A stretch of 15,255 nucleotides of DNA. It comes from Gammaproteobacteria bacterium. Its GTDB lineage: Bacteria > Pseudomonadota > Gammaproteobacteria > Methylococcales > UBA2780. Location: contig QNFJ01000026.1 of the NCBI GenBank assembly GCA_003646305.1, positions 1-15,255 on the forward strand, in the 5' to 3' direction. The notes under the pieces are model-generated. The model had not been told where the DNA came from, searched no databases, and saw only the letters and a program-made list of their open reading frames with translations. Position numbers and translations under genes: made by a program. Positions 7,345 to 13,533 of this stretch are shown here, piece after piece; within the stretch, counting starts at the first letter, position 1, and each line of letters begins with the position of its first letter.

Positions 7345-8482
7345 TTCAGTACTCTCCATTGGCGAGCAGAAAAAGCGCGTCACCCTGATTGGCGCAGCGG
7401 TCAACCTGCTGCTTGCGGTTGTTAAAATTGCTGTGGGCAAGATGGCTGCATCTCATGCGCTGGTTGCGGATGGCATTCACTCACTGTCTGACCTGTTAAC
7501 AGATCTGCTGGTTTGGTTTGCGACGCACTATGGTTCTCAGGCGGTTGATGAAGACCATCCTTACGGTCATGCCCGTTTTGAAACGGTTGCAACGGTTGTT
7601 CTGGGTGGTCTGTTGATTGTGGTGGGTGTGGGAATTGGCTGGGATGCAGTATCTAGAATCACTGGCCCAGAGATTGTGCTGAAACCGAGTGCGATTGCGC
7701 TCTTTGCGGCGCTTTTTTCCATCCTGGCCAATGAAGGGCTTTTTCGCTATACCTTGAGAGTTGCCAAAGAGACGCGATCACGCCTTTTAGAAGCGAATGC
7801 CTGGCATCATCGTAGTGATTCGATCTCTTCGGTGATTGTTTTTGTCGGTATCGGTGGAAGTTTGGTGGGTGTTGAGGTTCTGGATGACTTTGCGGCTATT
7901 GCGGTTGCCATCATGGTGGCAAAAATCGGTTATGACTTGCTCAAAGAGAGCCTTAGCGAGCTGGTAGATACTTCGTTACCAAAAGAGCGGTTAGAGGAAA
8001 TTAGAGCGGCTATTCGCGATGTTGATGGTGTGGCCTCGTTGCACTTTCTGAGAACACGCCGAATGGGTGGCGAGGCTCTGGTCGATGTGCATATTCAGGT
8101 TGATTCTGAGATTACTGTATCGGAGGGGCATTTAATTAGTGATACGGTTAAGTACCGCCTGTTGAACAGATTTGAAGAGGTTTCCGATGTTCTGGTGCAT
8201 GTCGATCCTGAAGATGATGAAGAGATTGCACTCAATGCAAGTCTGCCACTGCGTAAGGAGTTGGAAGGAAGAATACAAGCGGTATGGTCAGGTGTTGAGG
8301 CGGCTAGTCGGTTGAAAAAGATTAACCTTCATTATCTGCAGGGAAAAGTGATTGTTGAGGTGATATTGCCGCTTGCGCTTCTCTCGGAAGGACTGACAGT
8401 TGAGGAAATTGAGAGCCAACTAAAAATAGTAGAAGAGCAACTGGATGAGGTTGCAGAGGTCGTGATTTATTTTTCAAGATAG
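7337..8482 (+). CDS. cation diffusion facilitator (CDF) family transporter
   Basis: An inner-membrane divalent metal/proton antiporter of 381 residues. About six membrane segments occupy the first 210 residues. The metal-site pairs are H48-x3-D52 in TM2 (ADGIHSLSD) and H157-x3-D161 in TM5 (NAWHHRSD), an HD-HD set most often linked to zinc; HPYGHARFE at 74-82 is the family's loop signature. A cytoplasmic ferredoxin-like domain follows (about 212-297), then an extra stretch of about 85 residues (LKKINLHYLQGKVIVEVILPL and on) that looks like a second, similar domain. I chose the GTG at 7337, eight bases after AGGTGG at 7323-7328 and overlapping the tusA stop by eight bases. The GTG at 7325 is possible but would lie inside that ribosome-binding site. 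Metal specificity cannot be settled from sequence. Confidence 0.93.
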   Translation: MTDSVLSIGEQKKRVTLIGAAVNLLLAVVKIAVGKMAASHALVADGIHSLSDLLTDLLVWFATHYGSQAVDEDHPYGHARFETVATVVLGGLLIVVGVGIGWDAVSRITGPEIVLKPSAIALFAALFSILANEGLFRYTLRVAKETRSRLLEANAWHHRSDSISSVIVFVGIGGSLVGVEVLDDFAAIAVAIMVAKIGYDLLKESLSELVDTSLPKERLEEIRAAIRDVDGVASLHFLRTRRMGGEALVDVHIQVDSEITVSEGHLISDTVKYRLLNRFEEVSDVLVHVDPEDDEEIALNASLPLRKELEGRIQAVWSGVEAASRLKKINLHYLQGKVIVEVILPLALLSEGLTVEEIESQLKIVEEQLDEVAEVVIYFSR

Positions 8483-8497
8483 CACTGTTTTGGCGCA
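8481..8497 (+). promoter_or_regulatory. NtrC-binding site, distal (enhancer of glnA)
   Basis: AGCACTGTTTTGGCGCA matches the NtrC operator pattern GCACY-N5-GGTGCA with one mismatch (GGCGCA), and resembles E. coli glnA NtrC site 2 closely. It overlaps the stop codon of the CDF gene. Its centre is about 128 bases upstream of the predicted glnA transcription start. Confidence 0.75.
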
Positions 8498-8511
8498 ACA
8501 TCGGCATCTTT

Positions 8512-8528
8512 TGCACCAAAATAGACCG
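8512..8528 (+). promoter_or_regulatory. NtrC-binding site, proximal, half-degenerate
   Basis: The left half TGCACCAAAAT is a near-perfect NtrC half-site; the right half (AGACCG) is poor. The centre lies 31 bases from that of the distal site, close to three helical turns and close to the spacing of the paired E. coli glnA sites, which supports cooperative binding of two NtrC dimers. Confidence 0.55.
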
Positions 8529-8590
8529 CAGGAGTCTTTTCATTTATGTCTGGCCGGTTGTATTATAAGAGGGTTTACGGTCGCGATTGC

Positions 8591-8606
8591 TGGCACAAAT
8601 TGTGCT
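8591..8606 (+). promoter_or_regulatory. sigma-54 (-24/-12) promoter of glnA
   Basis: TGGCACAAATTGTGCT fits the RpoN consensus TGGCAC-N5-TTGCW with one mismatch in the -12 element, and the invariant GG and GC are 10 bases apart as required. Transcription should start near 8617, giving a leader of about 47 bases. Within it, 8593-8605 is also a perfect inverted repeat (GCACAA-A-TTGTGC). The glnA ribosome-binding site TGGAGGA is at 8653-8659, four bases before the ATG. Confidence 0.8.
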
Positions 8607-8663
8607 ATTGCGTAGTAAGGTTTTTTTGGTTTTAGAGTAATACTTGAAATTTTGGAGGATTGA

Positions 8664-10073
8664 ATGTCTGTAGAAAAAGTTCTTGAGATGATGAAAGAAA
8701 AAGAAGTCGTGTTTGTTGACTTCCGCTTCACCGATACAATTGGTAAAGAGCAGCATGTAACGGTGCCAGCTCATACTGTTGATGCTGACCTTTTTGAAGA
8801 AGGCAAAATGTTTGATGGCTCTTCAATTGCGGGCTGGAAAGGAATTAACGAATCAGACATGATTTTGATGCCAGACCCAGCAAGTGCTGTGATCGACCCT
8901 TTCTTCGAAGATTCAACAATGATTTTGCGTTGCGATATCGTTGAGCCGAGTGATATGAGCGGCTACGAGCGTGACCCACGTTCAATCGCAAAAAGAGCAG
9001 AAGCATACCTTCAGTCAACAGGTATTGGTGATACGGCTTACTTTGGTCCAGAAAATGAATTTTTCGTATTTGACGATGTTCGTTGGAAGTCAGATATGTC
9101 TGGCAGCTTTTTCAAAATTGACTCAGAAGAAGCTGAGTGGAATACCGAAAAAGTTTATGAAGATGGCAACATGGGGCATCGTCCTGGCCTGAAAGGCGGC
9201 TATTTCCCAGTTCCTCCTGTTGATTCTCTACATGATATGCGTGCGGCGATGTGCCTAACGCTTGAAGAGATGGGTCAGGAAACAGAAGTACACCATCACG
9301 AAGTAGCAACAGCTGGACAGTGTGAAATTGGAACCGTTTTCAATACATTGGTTAAGAAGGCTGATGAGGTTTTAGATCTCAAATATGTTATTCACAATGT
9401 TGCACACGCTTATGGCAAAACAGCGACCTTTATGCCTAAACCTTTAGTGGGTGATAACGGTAACGGCATGCACGTGCATCAGTCTATCTTTAAAGATGGT
9501 AAAGCACTGTTCGCAGGTGATTTGTATGGTGGTCTGTCAGAAACAGCACTGTTCTACATCGGTGGAATCGTTAAGCATGCTAAAGCAATTAATGCATTCG
9601 CAAATGCCTCAACAAACAGCTACAAGCGTTTAGTCCCAGGTTTTGAAGCCTCCGTTATGTTGGCCTACTCTGCCCGTAACCGTTCTGCTTCTATTCGTAT
9701 TCCTTTCGTAAGCAATCCTAAAGGACGTCGTATCGAAGTTCGTTTTGGTGATTCAACTGCTAACCCATACCTTTGCTTCGCAGCAATGTTGATGGCTGGC
9801 CTTGATGGAATCCAGAATAAAATCCATCCTGGTGATGCAATGGATAAAGATCTATATGACCTGCCTCCTGAAGAAGAAAAAGCAATCCCACAGGTTTGCT
9901 CATCTTTTGATCAGGCGTTAGATGCATTAGATCAAGATCGTGCATTCTTGACTGAGGGCGGTGTATTTACCGACGACATGATCGATGCTTACATCAAGCT
10001 GAAAATGGAAGAGGTGACTCGTCTACGTATGAGCACGCATCCTGTTGAGTTTGATATGTACTACTCACTCTAG
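8664..10073 (+). CDS. glnA: glutamine synthetase, type I (GSI-beta)
   Basis: Makes glutamine from glutamate, ammonia and ATP; a cytoplasmic dodecamer and the main entry of ammonia into metabolism. At 469 residues it equals the E. coli enzyme closely. Visible signatures are FDGSSIAGWKGINESDM (50-66), GPENEFFVF (128-136) with metal-binding glutamates, NGNGMHVHQS (265-274), KRLVPGFEAS (321-330, ATP/glutamate binding) and RRIEVRFGD (355-363). The Y398 in KDLYDLPPEE is the adenylylation site used by GlnE, so activity should be switched off after translation in nitrogen excess. Transcription is set by the sigma-54 promoter and NtrC-like sites upstream, and a strong terminator follows. Adenine- and thymine-ending codons look more frequent than in the flanking genes, as can occur in a highly expressed gene. 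Confidence 0.98.
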   Translation: MSVEKVLEMMKEKEVVFVDFRFTDTIGKEQHVTVPAHTVDADLFEEGKMFDGSSIAGWKGINESDMILMPDPASAVIDPFFEDSTMILRCDIVEPSDMSGYERDPRSIAKRAEAYLQSTGIGDTAYFGPENEFFVFDDVRWKSDMSGSFFKIDSEEAEWNTEKVYEDGNMGHRPGLKGGYFPVPPVDSLHDMRAAMCLTLEEMGQETEVHHHEVATAGQCEIGTVFNTLVKKADEVLDLKYVIHNVAHAYGKTATFMPKPLVGDNGNGMHVHQSIFKDGKALFAGDLYGGLSETALFYIGGIVKHAKAINAFANASTNSYKRLVPGFEASVMLAYSARNRSASIRIPFVSNPKGRRIEVRFGDSTANPYLCFAAMLMAGLDGIQNKIHPGDAMDKDLYDLPPEEEKAIPQVCSSFDQALDALDQDRAFLTEGGVFTDDMIDAYIKLKMEEVTRLRMSTHPVEFDMYYSL

Positions 10074-10091
10074 ACTTTAGAGTTGGTAGAT

Positions 10092-10123
10092 AAAAGCGCC
10101 CCATTTTTGGGGCGTTTTTTTTT
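10092..10123 (+). terminator. rho-independent terminator of glnA
   Basis: CGCCCC (10097-10102) pairs with GGGGCG (10109-10114) around a six-base loop, followed by nine T residues (10115-10123) and preceded by AAAAG. It begins 18 bases after the glnA stop codon and separates glnA from the DUF4124 gene. Confidence 0.95.
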
Positions 10124-10189
10124 GCTTATTGGAATGGAGTGCAAATTTTTGGCTTGTTTGTCGAGAGGAGCTGGTCTAAGCTCATAATT

Positions 10190-10714
10190 ATGCGAAAAAT
10201 TACATTGGCTAGTTTGTTACTGCTTTCCCTGTCGGTCTCTGCAGAGATTTATGAAGGCACAGGGCCTAATGGAGAAATAGTTTACAGTGACCGTCCTGCG
10301 GAGGGCTCAAAGCCTGTCGAAGTGAAGGGGGCCTCAACCTATAAACCACCAAAATACCGTAGATCGACAACCGGGGAGTCAGAGGTGGATGTAGCACCGT
10401 TTTCCTACAAAGTAATTACGATTACTCAACCTTCAGATGATGCCACACTTTTTGATAGTGAAGGTCCGGTTGCCGTGACGATAAAGCTGGACCCAGCCCT
10501 ACGTGAGGCAGATCGAATCCTACTTTATGTTGATGGTCGGCCGACAGGTAAACCTTTGCATGCGACCAGTTTCAGCTTGACGCTGGAAGATCGAGGTGAG
10601 CATAAATTGCTGGCGGAGGTGCAGGACTCGAAGGGTAAGGCTGTTGGGCGTAGTGGTTCAATTCAGTTCTATTACCGCAAGCACTCCGTTCTCTTTAAGA
10701 AAAAGGGGCGCTAG
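10190..10714 (+). CDS. exported DUF4124 domain protein of unknown function
   Basis: A 174-residue protein starting at the ATG at 10190. It opens with a classic signal peptide (MRKITLASLLLLSLSVSA) with likely cleavage before E19, so it should act in the periplasm. The mature N-terminus, EIYEGTGPNGEIVYSDRPAEGSKPVEV, is a DUF4124 domain (the usual form being a tyrosine-rich strand followed by YSDRP). A basic linker (about 48-62) is followed by a region of about 100 residues predicted to be mostly beta strand (VITITQPSD, ILLYVDGRPTG, FSLTLEDRGEHKLLAEVQDSKG), resembling an Ig-like sandwich. A GTG further upstream at 10139 would bury the signal peptide inside the protein and is unlikely. DUF4124 genes are, from my knowledge of gammaproteobacterial genomes, often found beside glnA; their role is not known. 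The ribosome-binding site is weak. Confidence 0.88.
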   Translation: MRKITLASLLLLSLSVSAEIYEGTGPNGEIVYSDRPAEGSKPVEVKGASTYKPPKYRRSTTGESEVDVAPFSYKVITITQPSDDATLFDSEGPVAVTIKLDPALREADRILLYVDGRPTGKPLHATSFSLTLEDRGEHKLLAEVQDSKGKAVGRSGSIQFYYRKHSVLFKKKGR

Positions 10715-10759
10715 ACGGCGGGCAAGTCGGCATTTAGGGACTCTTTTGAGATTCTAAAG

Positions 10760-10787
10760 AGCCGCAGCTAAGCTTCTGCGGCTTTCC
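10760..10787 (+). terminator. hairpin after the DUF4124 gene, probable weak terminator
   Basis: AGCCGCAG (10760-10767) pairs perfectly with CTGCGGCT (10776-10783) around an eight-base loop, but only TTTCC follows, so termination may be inefficient. A second possible stem, CTCTTT (10741-10746) with AAAGAG (10756-10761), overlaps the first by two bases, so the two cannot both form completely. Confidence 0.6.
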
Positions 10788-10802
10788 GGTACAGTTAGGC
10801 TT

Positions 10803-10830
10803 TTGATTTTTTAAGACCTATGGGTATAAT
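10803..10830 (+). promoter_or_regulatory. sigma-70 promoter of the rpsU operon
   Basis: TTGATT (10803-10808), a 16-base spacer and a perfect TATAAT (10825-10830). Transcription would begin near 10837, leaving a leader of about 70 bases before rpsU. I see no recognised riboswitch or strong hairpin in that leader. Confidence 0.75.
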
Positions 10831-10906
10831 GCACGGCTCACTTTGCTAGATGGCTTGGGGATTGCCCGGCTATTTTTGAATAAACAACATTAATTTGGGA
10901 AGCTAA

Positions 10907-11140
10907 ATGCCTTCAATTAGAGTTAAAGAAAACGAACCATTTGATTTTGCGCTACGTCGCTTTAAACGTTCTTGCGAAAAAGCAGGAATCTTGGCTGAAA
11001 CACGTCGCCGGGAATGTTATGAAAAGCCAACTGCAGAACGCAAGCGTAAAGCGGCTGCAGCGGTTAAGCGCCATTTGAAAGGACTTTCTCGTGAGCGTTA
11101 TGCGCTGAAAAACCTACGCCGAGGCCGTCCTCAGCAGTAA
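10907..11140 (+). CDS. rpsU: 30S ribosomal protein S21
   Basis: A small basic protein of the 30S subunit near the 3' end of 16S rRNA, needed for efficient initiation. The sequence MPSIRVKENEPFDFALRRFK and the following RSCEKAGIL...ETRRRECYEKP are unmistakable S21, and the C-terminal half is rich in Lys and Arg. At 77 residues it is slightly longer than the usual 71, with a variable tail (YALKNLRRGRPQQ). The ribosome-binding site GGGA is six bases before the ATG. It is the first gene of the conserved rpsU-yqeY-dnaG(-rpoD) group, nine bases before yqeY. Confidence 0.97.
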   Translation: MPSIRVKENEPFDFALRRFKRSCEKAGILAETRRRECYEKPTAERKRKAAAAVKRHLKGLSRERYALKNLRRGRPQQ

Positions 11141-11149
11141 TTTAGCACT

Positions 11150-11608
11150 ATGAGTAATAATCCGGAGTCACTCAAACAGCAGATTCGGGCCGATATGATT
11201 GCTTCGATGAAGTCTGGTGAAAAAGGCAAAGTCGGCGTTATTCGGCTAATTACTGCAGCAATAAAACAGCGCGAGGTTGATGAGCGCGTTGAGCTTGATG
11301 ATGAGCAAGTTATCCTTGTCATGGATAAGATGCTTAAACAGCGTAGAGAGTCGATTTCCCAATACAAAGCTGCTGACCGTAATGATTTGGCTGATATTGA
11401 GGCGGCCGAAATTGTCATTATTCAAAAATACCTTCCCCAACCGTTGAGTGACGCAGAAGTTGATGCGATTATCACTGATGCAATCGCCACGGTTTCGGCT
11501 GTTTCTATTCGCGATATGGGCAAGGTGATGGGATTGGTCAAGCCGAAAATGCAGGGGCGCGCTGATATGTCCATTGTCAGCGGGCGAATTAAAGGGCTGC
11601 TGAGTTAA
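11150..11608 (+). CDS. yqeY: GatB/YqeY domain-containing protein
   Basis: A 152-residue cytoplasmic protein of the YqeY family, which shares its fold with the C-terminal tRNA-binding domain of the GatB amidotransferase subunit. Typical features are the start LKQQIRADMIASMKSGEKGKVGVIRLITAAIKQREVD, the middle QYLPQPLSDAE-type stretch (here IIQKYLPQPLSDAEVDAII) and the end GKVMGLVKPKMQGRADMSIVSGRIKGLL. The precise function is not established; an accessory role in tRNA or translation is inferred by others from the shared domain. Its place between rpsU and dnaG is standard in many gammaproteobacteria. There is no clear ribosome-binding site in the nine-base gap, so it may depend on translation of rpsU. 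Confidence 0.95.
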   Translation: MSNNPESLKQQIRADMIASMKSGEKGKVGVIRLITAAIKQREVDERVELDDEQVILVMDKMLKQRRESISQYKAADRNDLADIEAAEIVIIQKYLPQPLSDAEVDAIITDAIATVSAVSIRDMGKVMGLVKPKMQGRADMSIVSGRIKGLLS

Positions 11609-11625
11609 CGGCTTTTTTCTATTTA

Positions 11626-11646
11626 TGGCCGAGGGCTCTCTGGCCA
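11626..11646 (+). other. hairpin in the yqeY-dnaG gap
   Basis: TGGCCGAG (11626-11633) can pair with CTC-T-GGCCA (11638-11646) around a four-base loop with a single bulged T, an eight-base-pair stem. A T run precedes it (11613-11618) but none follows, so it is not a typical terminator. It ends 22 bases before the dnaG ATG. Confidence 0.5.
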
Positions 11647-11668
11647 AGGCTGGGTGGTAACATCAGGT

Positions 11669-13393
11669 ATGGCTGGCCGAATTCCCAAAAACTTCATCGA
11701 TGACCTGATCTCTCGTATTGATATCGTAGATGTTATCGATCGACGAGTCCCCTTAAAAAAATCTGGCAGCAATCATTCCGCCTGTTGTCCTTTTCATTCA
11801 GAAAAAACACCCAGTTTTACCGTCAGCCAGCAAAAGCAGTTTTTTCACTGCTTTGGTTGTGGTGCACACGGTTCGGCGATCAGTTTTTTGATGGATTATG
11901 ATCACCTTAACTTTGTTGAGGCAGTTGAAGAGCTGGCATCTCAGGCAGGCGTTGAGGTTCCAAGAGAAGAAAATGACTTTGTTGATAAGGTATCGCGCAA
12001 AAAAGTTGATGATCTTTACCAGCTTCAGGGGAAAGTTGCTGAGTGGTTTTCCGAGCAGTTAAAGAATAGCCCAGCGTCAAGTGAAGCGGTCTCTTATCTA
12101 AAGCAGCGTGGTGTCAGTGGTGAGGTGGCGCGCGATTACCAACTAGGTTTTGCGCCACCAGGCTGGTCAAGTTTGTCTGATAGCCTGAAAGATGAGCGGC
12201 TATTAGCGTTAGGCCTTGTAATCAAAAAAGAAGGCGGAGGCTGTTACGACCGATTTCGAAACAGAATCATTTTTCCGATCCGCAACCGGCGTGGGAAGGC
12301 GGTCGGTTTTGGTGGGCGAGTGCTGGACGACTCGTTACCAAAGTATTTAAATTCGCCTGAAACGGAGCTTTATCATAAAGGGCGCGAGCTTTATGGGCTC
12401 TATGAGGCGTTGAATCGAGTCGGGCGTCTAAAACGGCTGGTCGTTGTTGAAGGCTATATGGATGTTATTGCGCTCGCCCAGTTTGGAATTTCCTACGCAG
12501 TTGCGACACTGGGGACAGCGACAACAGCTGAGCAGGTCGGGCAGATGTTTCGTCATGTTCCGGAGTTGGTGTTTTGCTTTGATGGGGATTCTGCGGGTAA
12601 AAAAGCAGCCTGGAAGGCGCTCGAATCAGCCTTGGCAGTCCTGCGTGATGGGCGCGAAATACGTTTTATGCTGATGCCAGAGGGAGAGGATCCTGATTCA
12701 CTCATTCGTGGTGAGGGCTTAGAATGTTTTGAGGAGCGGGTTCTGGATGCGCAACCGCTGTCCGAGTATTTCTTTGAGTTTTTGGCGGGGCCTCTGGACA
12801 TTGCCTCAATGGAAGGGCGAGCACGACTGGTTGATCAGGCAAAGCCACTGATTGATAAAATTCCCTCGGATACCTTTAGAAAAATGATGAAAGAGCGTCT
12901 GGCCCAGATCGCTCAAGTCGACTCGCTACTTTTAGGTAAAGAGCTTAGGGGTGGCAAAAGTATTGGCCGAAAACCGGCTGCTGACCGGCTGGGGCAGAAA
13001 CCTTCTGCAATGCGGGCCACTATTACGCTGCTTTTAAATCATCCTGGCTTAGTGACGGAGATCGACTTAGAGGGGCGTTGGCGGTTGTTGGACGCGCCAG
13101 GAATCTCTTTATTGACGAAACTAATTGACCTGCTGGCGACCAATCCGAGTATTAACCTGGGGCAGATCCTTGAGCAGTTCAGAGGGCAAGAAGAAGAGAG
13201 GGTGATTCAAAAGCTTGTCACTGCGGATTTGCCAGCGATAGAAGAGGAGCAGGCGGCGATAGAGTTTAAAGCGGCGATAGAGAATTTAGGGCGTCGACGA
13301 GATAGCGTGAGACTTGAGAAATTACTGGCGAAAGCGGGTGCTTTGGATGAGTCAGAAAGTAGGGAGCTGACAGAGCTTCTATCTCGAAGTTAG
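11669..13393 (+). CDS. dnaG: DNA primase
   Basis: Makes the short RNA primers for Okazaki fragments and leading-strand start at the replication fork, working with the DnaB helicase. The 574-residue product opens with MAGRIPKNFIDDL. The CHC2 zinc ligands fall at C40, H43, C61 and C64, the same numbers as in E. coli DnaG, which fixes the start at this ATG and not at the GTG at 11654. The TOPRIM catalytic domain has EGYMDV at 261-266 and the metal-binding DGDSAG at 305-310. The C-terminal part (about 430-574) is the less conserved DnaB-binding region. It lies 60 bases after yqeY, with a hairpin between them that could reduce its expression relative to rpsU, as needed for a low-copy protein. Confidence 0.98.
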   Translation: MAGRIPKNFIDDLISRIDIVDVIDRRVPLKKSGSNHSACCPFHSEKTPSFTVSQQKQFFHCFGCGAHGSAISFLMDYDHLNFVEAVEELASQAGVEVPREENDFVDKVSRKKVDDLYQLQGKVAEWFSEQLKNSPASSEAVSYLKQRGVSGEVARDYQLGFAPPGWSSLSDSLKDERLLALGLVIKKEGGGCYDRFRNRIIFPIRNRRGKAVGFGGRVLDDSLPKYLNSPETELYHKGRELYGLYEALNRVGRLKRLVVVEGYMDVIALAQFGISYAVATLGTATTAEQVGQMFRHVPELVFCFDGDSAGKKAAWKALESALAVLRDGREIRFMLMPEGEDPDSLIRGEGLECFEERVLDAQPLSEYFFEFLAGPLDIASMEGRARLVDQAKPLIDKIPSDTFRKMMKERLAQIAQVDSLLLGKELRGGKSIGRKPAADRLGQKPSAMRATITLLLNHPGLVTEIDLEGRWRLLDAPGISLLTKLIDLLATNPSINLGQILEQFRGQEEERVIQKLVTADLPAIEEEQAAIEFKAAIENLGRRRDSVRLEKLLAKAGALDESESRELTELLSRS

Positions 13394-13453
13394 TGAGCAA
13401 AATGAGAGGCGCAAACAGGCCTTTTGGTTGCGAATCGAGTGCAGATAAAGTAA

Positions 13454-13459
13454 TATAAT
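13454..13459 (+). promoter_or_regulatory. candidate -10 box for rpoD
   Basis: A perfect TATAAT in the 140-base dnaG-rpoD gap, 74 bases before the rpoD ATG. No convincing -35 hexamer lies at 16-18 bases; TTGCGA at 13428-13433 is 20 bases away. It suggests rpoD has its own start as well as any read-through from rpsU. Confidence 0.5.
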
Positions 13460-13533
13460 CGGTTCACTTTTAGCTTTTGCGATTTAGTGTTGGGGCTTGA
13501 TTAAAGGTCACTCAACTAGAGATATAGAGAAAT

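Noticed and set aside
8626..8643. A second, sigma-70 promoter for glnA (TTGGTT and TAATAC)
   Set aside because: The two hexamers are only six bases apart, so they cannot form a promoter.
10139..10189. GTG at 10139 as the start of the DUF4124 gene
   Set aside because: It would put 17 polar and mixed residues before a standard signal peptide, which should be N-terminal.
11654..11668. GTG at 11654 as the dnaG start
   Set aside because: The ATG at 11669 gives zinc-ligand positions identical to E. coli DnaG; the extra five residues have no counterpart.
13410..13432. CGCAA/TTGCG hairpin after dnaG as a terminator
   Set aside because: Five-base arms around a 13-base loop and no T run; not convincing.
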